This document shows, piece after piece, positions 47,436-58,250 of a stretch of 64,000 nucleotides of DNA. This stretch comes from Amphiura filiformis (taxonomy: Eukaryota; Echinodermata; Ophiuroidea; Amphilepidida; Amphiuridae), in contig NC_092628.1 of the NCBI RefSeq assembly GCF_039555335.1, positions 38,214,965 through 38,278,964 on the forward strand. The letters are read 5' to 3'. A program made the translations under genes and the position numbers. The notes under the pieces are model-generated. The model made no database searches. It saw nothing but the letters and a program-made list of their open reading frames with translations, and was not told where the DNA came from. Every line of letters starts with the position of its first letter. Position 1 is the first letter of the stretch.

Positions 47436-47439
47436 AAAA
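47436..47439 (-). terminator. Pol III T-run for tRNA-Asp, supplied by the MITE end
   Basis: On the minus strand, TTTT lies 8 bases after the tRNA-Asp discriminator base, inside the MITE sequence acttttgggc. The same arrangement holds in unit 2 (50765-50768). Confidence 0.5.
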
Positions 47440-47447
47440 GTAATCGC

Positions 47448-47519
47448 CTCCCCGACGGGGAATTGAACCCCGGTCTCCCGCGTGACAGGCGGGGATACTC
47501 ACCACTATACTATCGAGGA
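47448..47519 (-). tRNA. tRNA-Asp (anticodon GTC), copy 1
   Basis: 72 bases: acceptor TCCTCGA/TCGGGGA with discriminator G, D arm GTAT..GTAT, anticodon stem CCCGC/GCGGG around CTGTCAC (anticodon GTC), and T stem CGGGG/CCCCG with TTCAATT. Apart from the usual TTCGATT being TTCAATT and a matching acceptor pair change (A-T at position 7), it equals the common animal tRNA-Asp. The T-loop change (ttcaatt) alters the B box at one base, which could weaken transcription. Confidence 0.95.
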
Positions 47520-48453
47520 TTGACGTGATGAAACTTTCCTACAAAACTAGTGATATAACTAGTATTGTAATAGACAAGTTAATCTTTTTTGCTTCTTTGA
47601 TTTTTGTTTTATTTTCTCTTTTGTTGACAAAAGAGAAAATACTGACTTTCTGTTTAAATTGTGTGAATATTTTAGGGGCTGTGCAATAATAATTATGAAC
47701 CCTGGGGGAGTGTAAAATTGGGGAGGCATGACATTTTTGGCGAGCTGAAAGGGGGGGAGCAAGCAATTTTTTTGACCAAGTCTTTACGTAGGTTTTAGGA
47801 AATATAGGACCCCTATCTTGTGAGTGCAAATTTTGCTCTTTGTTGGCAGGGGACAGATGAAGGTTAAGAGTTCTTGGAGTGCTCCCCCGCAAACACATAT
47901 AGTGTTTTAAAACGTTTTAAACATGTTATATTTTGGGTTTGGGTTTAGATAAAAAAGTTTTATTAAAATTAAATGTCGAGTTATACAAAGGCAATGGAAA
48001 CGTTTTAAAACGTTTTGCATGAAAACAAACTACAATAAAGTTTTTTAAATGTTTTTAAAATGTTATTGTAAACTATTTTTGCAAACATTTTATGCTTAAA
48101 ATTTTGTTTATACTACTCGCCTCGTATGTACCTCACAACATACCCATGAGCAACAGCAAACAATTCACTTTCTCTTAGCATGCAATCAGCGGGTCTGTTT
48201 GCTTTTTGCTATACTCCGCATTTCGTGTTTCTTTGTTTGCTGTAACTTAGATTCTGTTTGCTTTAATTTACTGGGTTGTACTTTGTTTAACTTTTCACAT
48301 TCATAAGCATTATTTTATCGACCAAGTCTTTACGTAGGTTTTAGGAAGTATAGGACCCTTATCTTGTGAGTGCAAATTTTGCTCTTTGTTGGCAGGGCCG
48401 AGAGAGATGAAGGTTAAGAGTTAGCTGAAGGCTCAGATCTTGGAGTGCTCCCC

Positions 48454-48894
48454 AGCCAATACATGTTTTTAAAACGTTTTAAACATGTTATATTTTGGGT
48501 TTGGGTTTAGATAAAAACGTTTTAATAACATTAAATGTCGAGTTATACAAAGGTAATGGAAACGTTTTAAAACATTTTGCATGAAAACAAACTACAACAA
48601 TATTTTAAAAATATTTTTTAAATGTTATTGTAAACTATTTTTGCAAACATTTTATGCTAAATAACATTATATCATTAACAAAATAAGTTTTAAAATATTT
48701 TTTTAATTTAACAAAATAACTTTATGTTAGAATATTTCCAGTAGGTTATCAACAGATGTTTTTGAATGTTATGAACACGTTTTATACCATTTATATGTCC
48801 TTTTGAAACCCCACATTAAACGTTTTCTGGCAACCTTTTCTAACCTTTTGCGAATGGTGTCGAAAACGTTTTGTGTTTGATATGTTTGCTGGGG
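48454..48894. mobile_element. MITE family 2, copy in unit 2
   Basis: The duplicate of 45119-45563. Confidence 0.65.
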
Positions 48895-49992
48895 CATTAG
48901 CATGATTTGAACTTGATAGTTATACATGATTTGAACATAGTTATGTTCCATATTTCGGGCAATGGTCGAGTCCATGCAATGTCCATTAAACTTATTTAAA
49001 CCATAATGGATTAAACCGTTTAAACTGTTACGGAATAAAACTATTAACTCGTGCTACTGTTTAAGGGTAAAACTATTGTGGTTTAAAGCTTATCCGTTTT
49101 GAGTTGAAGGGTTAAACAACTATTGCTTAACCCTTTAAACAGTGGCCAAGGTTTAAGCTTTTAAACTTATATTAGAAGGAAGCCATGTAAGCAACGCACA
49201 ATTAAGACAATTTAAGATTGTTTAAAGATTCTATATTCAGCGAATTAATAGAGTATACTTGTCAAAAGCTCGTCCCACAGGTAAAAGCATTAAGTTAACT
49301 TAGGAAGGGCTTTGAGACAAACGGGTTTTTTTTAATACGGTTTATTACTAGTACGGTTTATTTTTCGCGTGTGGTAAAAACACGGCCAACTCATCATGCT
49401 CATGCAGAAAAATCGCACAAATAAGCAACGCACAATAAATATTAAGAAAATTTAAGATTGTTTAAAGATTCTTTATTCAGCGAATTAATAGAGTATACTT
49501 GTCAAAAGCTCGTCCCACAGGTAAAAGCATTAAGTTAACTTACGGAAGGGCTTTGAGACAAACGGTTTTAAAAAATATATTAATATGGCCTAATACGGTT
49601 TATTTTTCGCGTGTGGTAAAAACACGGCCAACTCATCATGCTCATGCAGAAAAATCGCACACATGGGCCGTGCAAAGTATTTCTGTTACGTGTAATTGTT
49701 AGAAGTCACACATGAGTGAAATGGATAACCTCTATTTCGGGTGTTTGTTTTTTGCTGACAAAAGAGAAAATGTGGACTTTCTCTTTTAAATTGTGTCAAT
49801 ATTTATATTTTAACCAAACACCTGAAATTGACCCTTCATGTCCATTTTGGTAACAGATTAACATTTTTAAGGCAGTTTTAAAATCTGGACACATCCTTTT
49901 ATCATTTTCCTTGGGGAAAAGGGGAAGTTTTGATTTAACAAAGGTTCTTTTATAGGTTATGGTACACTAATTGCATCAATGAGCTATCACAT

Positions 49993-50066
49993 GGCCGGTT
50001 AGCTCAGTTGGTTAGAGCGTCGTGCTAATAACGCGAATGTCGTGGGTTCGATCCCCATACTGGCCA
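49993..50066 (+). tRNA. tRNA-Ile (anticodon AAT), copy 2
   Basis: Identical in sequence to 46667-46740, with the same flanks; a T-run terminator lies at 50082-50085. Confidence 0.95.
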
Positions 50067-50133
50067 GATGGTAAATTAAAATTTTGTGTATTTTTATTTT
50101 TCATTTTATCTTGTCTTTTTCTGTTTGTTTATA

Positions 50134-50770
50134 TGTGACGTGTCATGTCAAAAGGAGACACTTTTGGGCGGGTTATCAATTTGGAGGTTCTTACATATCT
50201 TAAATATAGAGACATTTTGCTCCACAACGCTGTTTTCCCCAATGAAATTGGACATTCCTAAGCGATGATATGAGTTTGCAAGTTACAGTGTTATAAAATT
50301 GAAAATTGAGATATTGGCCTTTAACTCTCTTCACGCGGGTGTCGACTGCAGACGACAAGTTAAAAAAAATTCAAAAATTCAAAAATGTCAGAAATGTAAA
50401 TTTTCATGATCATATTTGGAATCAGCATGAAAAATGCATTAAAATGAGTACAAACAAGCCTAGTATTGATTCAATAGTTCTTAAGATAGTTCTTGATATT
50501 TTGAAAAAATATTTCAAAACTTGAACTTTTTCCATTGAAGCGCATGGCTAGCATGCAGAGCATTAAAAATATTATTGACAATGTTGAGAGTAGGAATTAC
50601 CTTGAAAAATGTCTCAAAAAATACACGATGCCAGTTATATTCCGGTCTGAAACTCTCAGACAATATTTTAAACTTTCATAACATCACAAATTCGCAACAA
50701 ACCCAAATTGTGAAAAAATCACCCGGACATATTTTTGGCTATTTCTCCATTTACGATTCTGCCCAAAAGT
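50134..50770. mobile_element. MITE family 1 copy in unit 2
   Basis: The duplicate of 46807-47441, including the TTAA-flanked insert and the loss of the right terminus next to tRNA-Asp. Confidence 0.75.
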
Positions 50771-50776
50771 AATCGC

Positions 50777-50848
50777 CTCCCCGACGGGGAATTGAACCCC
50801 GGTCTCCCGCGTGACAGGCGGGGATACTCACCACTATACTATCGAGGA
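50777..50848 (-). tRNA. tRNA-Asp (anticodon GTC), copy 2
   Basis: Identical to 47448-47519, including the ttcaatt T loop. Confidence 0.95.
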
Positions 50849-51216
50849 TTGACGTGATGAAACTTTCCTACAAAACTAGTGATATAACTAGTATTGTAAT
50901 AGACAAGTTAATCTTTTTTGCTTCTTTGATTTTTGTTTTATTTTCTCTTTTGTTGACAAAAGAGAAAATACTGACTTTCTGTTTAAATTGTGTGAATATT
51001 TTAGGGGCTGTGCAATAATAATTATGAACCCTGGGGGAGTGTAAAATTGGGGAGGCATGACATTTTTGGCGAGCTGAAAGGGGGGGAGCAAGCAATTTTT
51101 TTGACCAAGTCTTTACGTAGGTTTTAGGAAATATAGGACCCCTATCTTGTGAGTGCAAATTTTGCTCTTTGTTGGCAGGGGACAGATGAAGGTTAAGAGT
51201 TCTTGGAGTGCTCCCC

Positions 51217-51702
51217 CGCAAACACATATATGTTTTTAAAACGTTTTAAACATGTTATATTTTGGGTTTGGGTTTAGATAAAAAAGTTTTATTAAAATTA
51301 AATGTCGAGTTATACAAAGGCAATGGAAACGTTTTAAAACGTTTTGCATGAAAACAAACTACAATAAAGTTTTTTAAATGTTTTTAAAATGTTATTGTAA
51401 ACTATTTTTGCAAACATTTTATGCTTAAAATTTTGTTTAACAAAATAACATTTTAACATTGACAAAATAATGTTTAAAAAAACCTTTAAAAATCTAAGTG
51501 TAAATTTTTTTTTTTAATTTAACAAAATAACTTTATGTTAGAATATTTCCAGTAGGTTATCAACAGATGTTTTTGAATGTTATGAAAACGTTTTATACCA
51601 TTTATATGTCCTTATTATAACCCGACATTTAAACGTTTTCTGGCAACCTTTTCTAACCTTTTGCGAATGGTGTCGAAAACGTTTTGTGTTTGCTATGTTT
51701 GC
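51217..51702. mobile_element. MITE family 2, most complete copy in this array
   Basis: The left end is ccccgcaaacacatatatg; the right end on the minus strand begins ccccagcaaacatagcaaac. The interior contains aaaacgttttaaacatg and tataacccgacatttaaacg. Confidence 0.7.
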
Positions 51703-52257
51703 TGGGGCATTAGCATGATTTGAACTATAGTTATACATAAATATTATGTTCCATATTTCGGGCAATGGTCGAGTCCATGCAATGTCCATTAAACTTATTT
51801 AAACCATAATGGATTAAACCGTTTAAACTGTTACGGAATAAAACTATTAACTCGTGCTACTGTTTAAGGGTAAAACTATTGTGGTTTAAAGCTTATCCGT
51901 TTTGAGTTGAAGGGTTAAACAACTATTGCTTAACCCTTTAAACAGTGGCCAAGGTTTAAGCTTTTAAACTTATATTAGAAGGGAACCATGTAAGCAACGC
52001 ACAATTAAGAAAATTTAAGATTCTTTAAAGATTCTTTATTCAGCGAATTAATAGAGTGTATACTTGTCAAAAAGCTCGTCCCACGGGTAAAATCATTAAG
52101 TTAACTTAGGAAGGGCTTTGAGACAAACGGTTTTTTTTTTAATATTAATATGGCCTAGTACGGTTTATTTTTCGCGTGGTAAAAACACGGCCAACTCATC
52201 ATGCTCATGCAGAAAAATCGCACACATGGGCCGTGCAAAGTATTTCTGTTACGTGTA
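51430..52257. repeat. Partial, diverged third copy of the tandem unit
   Basis: Homologous to about 45340-46370 (and the equivalent in unit 2) but with more differences and only one copy of the 235-bp block. It ends at ctgttacgtgtaatt before the tRNA-Ile position, so it has no tRNA. Confidence 0.8.
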
Positions 52258-53054
52258 ATTACAATTACAGGTCTTTTGGTTTTGGAGTTACAAACATGAT
52301 TAAGGCCAAAACCGTTATATTTGAAGCTATTTTAAAACAGGCAAAAATAAATGCTACTACATCCGGTGCACAGTGAACGTCGTGCTCCACATTTTCTGCC
52401 GAAAATTGTTGTTTTCTTTGAAACCTGATCATTATTTTGCGGCATCTTTGTTACTTGGTCATCGTTGTAACTTTCAAGATTGTACTGGATCTGTTTTTGA
52501 CTCAAATCTGAGTGGAATTTAAGGATTTTTCGTGCCTTGTTTTTGTTGAGTGGACCACACACTGAAGGTGAGTCTGTTCCAAGATGGCGACCTCCATCAT
52601 CAGCCAGTGACATCGCCGATGGAGAGATGTAAACAAGACTCTCTGAATCCCTCATTTGGTTTTATGGCAAATATTAGTGATCCAGAATGCTATTTATATA
52701 GATGTTGTCTGCTATCATAGATTGTGAATGCAAGATAAGAATATTTTCTTCATAAACAAACATTGTTATGACAGTAAATTATTTTCAAAATGGCGACCGC
52801 TGCAGCTGTGTGGCGCGAAATCCAGTCTCAGTTGTAAACAAACCCCACCCACATTGGATTTAGAACAATATGCCAATTGTAGTGCGTGGAACCTTGTTAT
52901 GATATTGTGTCTCAGTCCAAATACAGCCTACTACAGATCGCCATGTTTTACTTGTGGCTTAAGCTTACCAGACTTATAGCATTTGTTGCTATTTTCTTGC
53001 TCAAACATTCAAGTTGTGAGTTGCAAGTCAGAGATGGGACCATGAGCATAGATT
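52258..53054. other. Intergenic, no gene recognised
   Basis: Short frames only. Two patches of aagatggcgacc or aaatggcgaccg (52578, 52788) lie among moderate GC, but no exon could be supported. Confidence 0.35.
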
Positions 53055-53125
53055 ATGTAAGGGATCAAATCAAAACTCGACCGCCGGTTGCCCGCCGGTT
53101 CCGGGCGGTTCCGTCCGGTTGGCAG
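53055..53125. repeat. GC-rich ccgccggtt repeat, inverted partner of 57696-57775
   Basis: gtaagggatcaaatcaaaac followed by tcgaccgccggttgcccgcc matches the reverse complement of 57696-57775 almost base for base. Confidence 0.75.
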
Positions 53126-54519
53126 AGGTCATTTGTATATGAATATTCAAGAATGCATGAGTAGCAACCGCCGGTTGGTTTAAGCACATAACCGGAGAGA
53201 TTAACAAAATGTCGATATGTTTATTTCGCGATCACAATGCTCGAATAAATAAATTAAAAATTTAAAAAATAGCGCATACTTGAATTTCACGGTCACAATA
53301 GCCCATACTTGAAAATATTACACGATGATCGATTTTTCTTAGTCTTGTGTCTATTGGCTTGTCACCAAAGCAAATTAATTTTGGAAATGATTTCTTGTTT
53401 ATGGTTAAAATTGCTTGAATATATCACCATTGTTTAGATCAGTTAATTTCAGTACAGAACAGTGTTTCAATGATTTCTATAGGTTAAGTAATTTTGTGAA
53501 TTTATTATTTTATGAATCACATAGGCCTGTATTGGTGATGGACATATTTATATACGTCATTAGTTCAAATCTGCCTTCAGAAGGCTCTCATTTTTGATAT
53601 TCGTGTTCAAGTTTGAGATTTAAGAAAAGGAATTTTCAAGGGGACTTCTCGCAGATCTACTCATAGAATGACATTACCGAGATAGAAGCGTCGGCGTCAA
53701 TAAAATTACGATTCCATCTATTTCGGCAACAACAATTTTATGATCCCACCACCGACGCACCCCTAAACAGGCTAAAATGTATTGAATCTATTTGAAGAAA
53801 ACAAACACTACCTGTGGTCATCTTATGACTCCCTACATTTTGGTCATCAAAGTTTTTATGACCCCCCCCCCCCCATTTTTCTTTGCAAACATTTATGACC
53901 CCTCTCCTCCCGGTATACTTGGGACACCTACCCTCCCCTCCGAAAAATGATAGCCCAAAATGGGGTTGACTTTGGGTCTAAAACCGAAAGAAAGATTTTG
54001 TCATTACATTTCTGACGACTGAGTATGGGAGGGAATGACTTGTCACCCTGCCCCTGGCTAATCTCCATTGGTGTTGATGAAGGGCTCGGTGCTGAGAGGT
54101 TATGGGATTCGCATATATTTTGTCGATCTTGCAAAATCATTAGTTCTTCTGGCACATCACCTCAACGAGCCTGGCCAACATCATTGTAGGCCAAATATAC
54201 CGGCCTAATATGGCCTATATTACGAACTTAGTTTTTTACCCCCCCCCCCCCTCTCTCTCTCTCGCCCCTTTTCCACCTCTCCCCATCCTCCCTCTCCGTC
54301 TTCCTCTCACCCTCTCGCTTCCCCTTCTTTGGTCATCTTATGACTCTCTACGCTTTCTTTCTTTCTTTCTTTGATTCATTTTTGCTTTCTTTCTTTCGAT
54401 TATAAACACAGTTTATGAAAAATTTATTACCCTTGCGTTTTAAAACATGCAGAATTGCGTGATTGCGATTATCCCCTCGGAAATGAAACTTTAAAATAGG
54501 TTTTGTCTAATTTGTCACG
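53126..54519. other. Intergenic with simple-sequence tracts
   Basis: A poly-C tract lies near 53862, a C-run followed by (ct)n at 54240-54262, and (cttt)n at 54354-54398. No gene was recognised. Confidence 0.4.
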
Positions 54520-54696
54520 CATTACTCGTTGACTGCCGATAAAACGCCCAATAAAGACTTAGTCACCGGACCGCGCCGGCCAGTTAAAGTACATGCCCTA
54601 TCACACCACTCCACACCATACATAAATTCTCCCAGTCACATTTCCCAAATATGAAATTAAAAAAGTCAAATTTTAATTTACTTCTTTTAAAGTTTG

Positions 54697-54775
54697 GCAG
54701 AGGCGGGGTTCGAACTCACGGCGCAACGCTTAGTACTCTATGAGCCTAGCGCCTTAGACCACTAGGCCACTTGTC
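54697..54775 (-). mobile_element. tRNA-like SINE head or tRNA pseudogene
   Basis: The minus strand has tggcctagtggtctaaggcg and gtgagttcgaaccccgc, good A- and B-box matches in the style of a tRNA with a long variable arm (Leu/Ser type). The acceptor ends and anticodon stem do not pair. Confidence 0.55.
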
Positions 54776-56509
54776 TTCTTGTTATTCAGCATCGAAGTGG
54801 TTACGTAATTCTCTTGGTTACCGGATCACGCTACTTTGGTATGCCTTCGAGTGCCATATACTTTATGTGGTGATCATTTTGATCGTGGTTCATTACTCTA
54901 GCGCGTGATCCCGTTGACATAGTAACATTACGTAACTTCGATACTGAATTCAGCTGAAACTTATTTAAAAATATTATCGCAACTTCAACATAGGCCTACC
55001 ACGTGACAAGCAAAGGCAGAAAACGTATTATATTTTGGAATTTTATCTGCTTAAAACATTAATGTGTATTATAATAGAGCTAAAATTATTTATATTGTTG
55101 AATTCTCAAGCGCATAGAGACAATTAATACGAGCGTCCTATGATACATACACAATACATAAAATCGATTTTGATCTTCGGCATTACTCGGTGACCTCCGA
55201 TAAAACGCCCAATAACGCCGGTCAGTTAAAAAAATGCTTAAGTACATGCCCTATTGAGATAAGCAATCCTTTTGTGATATGTCCATTCATCCATATAATA
55301 ATAGCAATCAGATTTTTGGATGGATGTTTTACACAGTGATTGGAGAAGAAGCTATGTAAATACTCAAAAGTACATGTCTACAAATTGACAAGGACAACTC
55401 CTTTTGTCAAAATTGTTTTCACCTATTGCTCAGTATGTTAATTAATCCGATTAATTACGTAATTTCGCCAGCGTATGATATATCAGTACTAATATGTAGG
55501 CCCAAGGAGGTTAGATATAGAAAGAAGAGGAAATAGATTACGTATCGCATATTGGTCATTTGTGCCTATTAGAGTTTCCGCCAAGGGGAGGAAGAAAAAA
55601 AGGAAGGAGGGGGGGGGGAAGGAGAGAGAGGGAGAGGGAGACCGATGGAGTCACAGGGCTATAAATTACATAGGCGTAGATGGGGGGGGGGATAAATGCC
55701 ACAATATTTTGCCAGGGGGATGGTCAATATAATCACCCCCCAATATTGACGCCTGTGTATTGGTTTGTGTCGAAATTAACCTCATATTTGGCCATTTTAT
55801 AGCCACAGAATGCCATTTTTAGCGCTTTGCGCGAATTTATTCCACTTTTGTCCCATATTTCACCAGTTTAGTTTCAATAGGCCTATGCGAAAATTTTCGC
55901 GCGCATTTGTACCATAAGGTTCACTGTACTGGGTACTTTAAAAAATCCTAACCTAACCTAAAACATAACTTTAACCCTTAGATTGGAGCTCTACTAGAAG
56001 TAAAAATATAGATAGTGAACGAATTTAGTATTTCTATATCTATGTGAGAATGATACAATAGAGGCCCTGCATGAAATTATTGATTGGCTCCAAACAAAGG
56101 TTTTCAACCGGTGTCCAGGTGGTGTATGACGTGCAGGCCCTATTTATTCAGTAAATTTTCATCGTCAACCGTGTAATTGAATGGGATTATTTTGAAATTT
56201 TAAAACGCTTGAAATATCACAAACAAATAGGCCTATGTTGATAAATAATATAAATACAAGTTAAAACCGTTGGGGTTCGATAATGAACCCCACAAAACTA
56301 ACCGAGTATATGGAAAATGCCATACGGCCGGGCGGTTTCACGAGTTGCCGGCGCGATCATGTCATCCGCCGCCTGCCGGTGTCCTTGTTATGGCGGAGTG
56401 CAGTCCATTCAATCAAATGTTGTCATCAACCTATTTGATCGTAGTGCAGGATTATGTGTGTGAGACGAACTGTCACGGTAGATTGCAATCATGCTTTAAA
56501 TGTTGACTG

Positions 56510-57236
56510 TACCTACCAAGTTTCATGCCCATATATGAGCTTTTACTAATTTGACCTCAGATGACCCGTGGTGACCTTGGATGACCCCAAAATGACCTTC
56601 AAAAATGCTGCTTTAAATGTTGACTGTACCTACCAAGTTTCATGCCCATACGACACTTTTTAGTAATTTGACCTTAGATGACCCCTGGGAGGGGACCCCG
56701 TGGTCGGATGACTTAACGAACATAGACATCTTCTTGCCAGGACAGAACTACACCCACCCACCGAGTTTGAGCCCCGTAGGACCTAGTTTCATGCCCATAT
56801 GACATTTTTTAGTCATTTGACCTCAAATGACCCCTGGGAGGGAGCCCCGGGGTCGGACGACTTAACAAACATAAACATCTTCTTGCCAGGACAGAACTAC
56901 ACCCACCCACCGAGTTTGAGTCCCGTACGACCTAGTTTCATGCCCATATGACAGTTTGTAGTCATTTGACCTCAAATGACCCCTGGGAGGGGCCCCTGGG
57001 TCGGATGACTTAACGAACATAAACATCTTCTTGCCAGGACAGAACGTCACCCACCCACCGAGTTTGAGTCCCGTACGACCTAGTTTCATGCCCATATGAC
57101 AGTTTTTAGTCATTTGACCTCAAATGACCCCTGGGAGGGGGCCCCGGGGTCGGATGACTTAACGAACATAAACTTCTTCTTGCCAGGAGAGCTACACCCA
57201 CCCACCGAGTTTGAGCCCCGTACGACCTACGACGGC
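56510..57236. repeat. Tandem array, about 149-bp unit, 4-5 copies
   Basis: The word catgcccatat recurs at 56524, 56641, 56790, 56939 and 57088 (spacings 117, 149, 149, 149). Each full unit also carries atttgacctcaaatgacccc, tcggatgacttaacgaacat and ttcttgccaggaca. Frames across it are artefacts. Confidence 0.9.
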
Positions 57237-57695
57237 CTCACATTAGCAGTCACAGACAAAACCTAAATCTACAGAATATATCCATTACTCGTCGATACTC
57301 GAAAGAGCTCAAAATAAATAACTTAGAAAATTTTCTTGATGTCCTTTAACATGTTTTCATAGTTAATCATCGTTAGCCATGGATATCTATCATGAGAACT
57401 GACCGGTGACTAAGTCCGATTTATTGGGACATTTATCGGCAGTCAACGAGTAATGATGTAAAATAATTAGAAATAAATAGACCAAGTCTCTGCTTATATT
57501 TCATCAAAACAAAATGCTTAAAGTAGCTACATTGATTGAGAAGAACTCCGAGAAGGAAAATCGATTATTTCTATTCCCGTTCCTATTGTACACAATTTGA
57601 AAAGAAACCACTTGAAATCACTCCACTTATTCACTCGATGATACCAACCGGCCATATGAACCAGGGTGTGACGACTGACCTCATTACTGTGTATA

Positions 57696-57775
57696 ATTTA
57701 GAACCGAACGGAACCGCCCGGAACCGCCCGGAACCGGCGGGCAACCGGCGGTCGAGTTTTGATTTGACCCCTTAC
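57696..57775. repeat. GC-rich ccgccggtt repeat next to an SLC46 splice donor
   Basis: The inverted partner of 53055-53125. On the minus strand it begins gtaaggggtcaaatc, exactly at the intron start after exon 57776-57907. Confidence 0.75.
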
Positions 57776-57907
57776 CAATGTACAATCCGATTGTTGAATT
57801 GGCAAAGGCATGTAAATAGCCATAGAGGATATTAAATATCATACTGCTCTGAAGATTCCAGAGGTCGGGAAGACACAGAGACAGACCCTTCGTACCCACC
57901 GTAACAG
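57776..57907 (-). CDS. SLC46-family transporter, third coding exon
   Basis: A 132-bp exon with acceptor ctttattccag at 57908 and donor attg|gtaagg at 57776/57775. It is in phase with the exon before it: ...TLFGSSIG-A-VTVGTKGLSLCLPDLWNLQSSMIFNILYGYLHAFANSTIGLYIG. This resembles the region around transmembrane helices 8-9 of SLC46 (PCFT/HCP1-like) proteins, where a Gly-rich end of one helix, a short loop (LPDLW) and a helix ending in AFA.ST are typical. The phase match plus two good splice sites makes chance unlikely. Exons for the last helices and the stop were not found at lower coordinates; they may be in a long repeat-filled intron's far side, or the gene may be truncated. Confidence 0.65.
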
Positions 57908-58250
57908 CTGGAATAAAGAAAGGAGTACACGGAATTTATATGAGTGAAACTGATATCATATCGACGGATTTGCAGGGTGTCTTTGAGATTTTATAGCATT
58001 TCCCCGGACGCAGTTCATTGAAACATAAAATAAATTTGATCTGAAATACCATTTGCAAGTTATTGGCTATATGGCTTTCAATATCAAAATTGATTTGCTC
58101 TGCACCATGCACACCCTTGGTCAGGGGTACCCGCTCTAATTTCGACCCCCGGCAACCTGACCCAAAGTTACGCCACTGTATAGGCCTACATACGTATATT
58201 CTTTTTATTAATCCAATTTCTATTTTACCTACTTGCCACCTAATACGTAC

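Larger units (their letters stand above)
46807..47441. mobile_element. MITE family 1 copy with inner insert, abutting tRNA-Asp
   Basis: The left end is the intact tgtgacgtgtcatgtcaaaa TIR. The right side stops at gcccaaaagt, losing the outer part of the right TIR, and seven bases later the tRNA-Asp begins. Relative to the 20695 copy (read in reverse) it carries an insert at 46998-47234. Confidence 0.75.
44774..48107. repeat. 3.33-kb tandem duplication, unit 1 (tRNA-Ile + tRNA-Asp)
   Basis: Offsets between matching landmarks in the two units are constant to within 8 bp (3326-3334), and the sequences look about 99% identical. The order is: unique start (tactactcgcctcg), a gaccaagtctttacgtagg block, MITE family 2, an inverted ttaaac/gtttaa block, an internal 235-bp duplication, tRNA-Ile, MITE family 1 with an insert, tRNA-Asp, a second gaccaagtc block, and a partial MITE family 2. 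Frames such as 47539-47898 recur because of the duplication and are not genes. Confidence 0.9.
48108..51439. repeat. 3.33-kb tandem duplication, unit 2
   Basis: The second copy of 44774-48107, in direct orientation and immediately adjacent. Differences are scattered single bases and homopolymer lengths. Both tRNA genes are conserved without change. Confidence 0.9.
54520..57456. repeat. 2.9-kb structure with long terminal inverted repeats
   Basis: The left end (cattactcgttgactgccga, then taaaacgcccaataaa, gacttagtcaccgg, ccagtt) is mirrored at 57400-57456. A third, direct copy of the left end lies at 55180-55230. The interior has no long ORF and includes a tRNA-like SINE and a 149-bp tandem array. 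It could be a large nonautonomous transposon, or two separate insertions of a small one in opposite orientation. Confidence 0.55.

Noticed and set aside
46979-47443. 154-codon frame repeated in unit 2 as a candidate gene
   Set aside because: It crosses the MITE and its TTAA insert, and the copy in unit 2 is broken by homopolymer changes without sign of constraint.
47539-47898. 119-codon minus-strand frame found identically at 50868-51227
   Set aside because: Its repetition comes from the tandem duplication; it spans MITE and simple sequence and has no protein-family pattern.
54697-54775. A working tRNA-Leu or tRNA-Met gene
   Set aside because: Box motifs are good but the acceptor ends are not complementary and the anticodon arm is broken.
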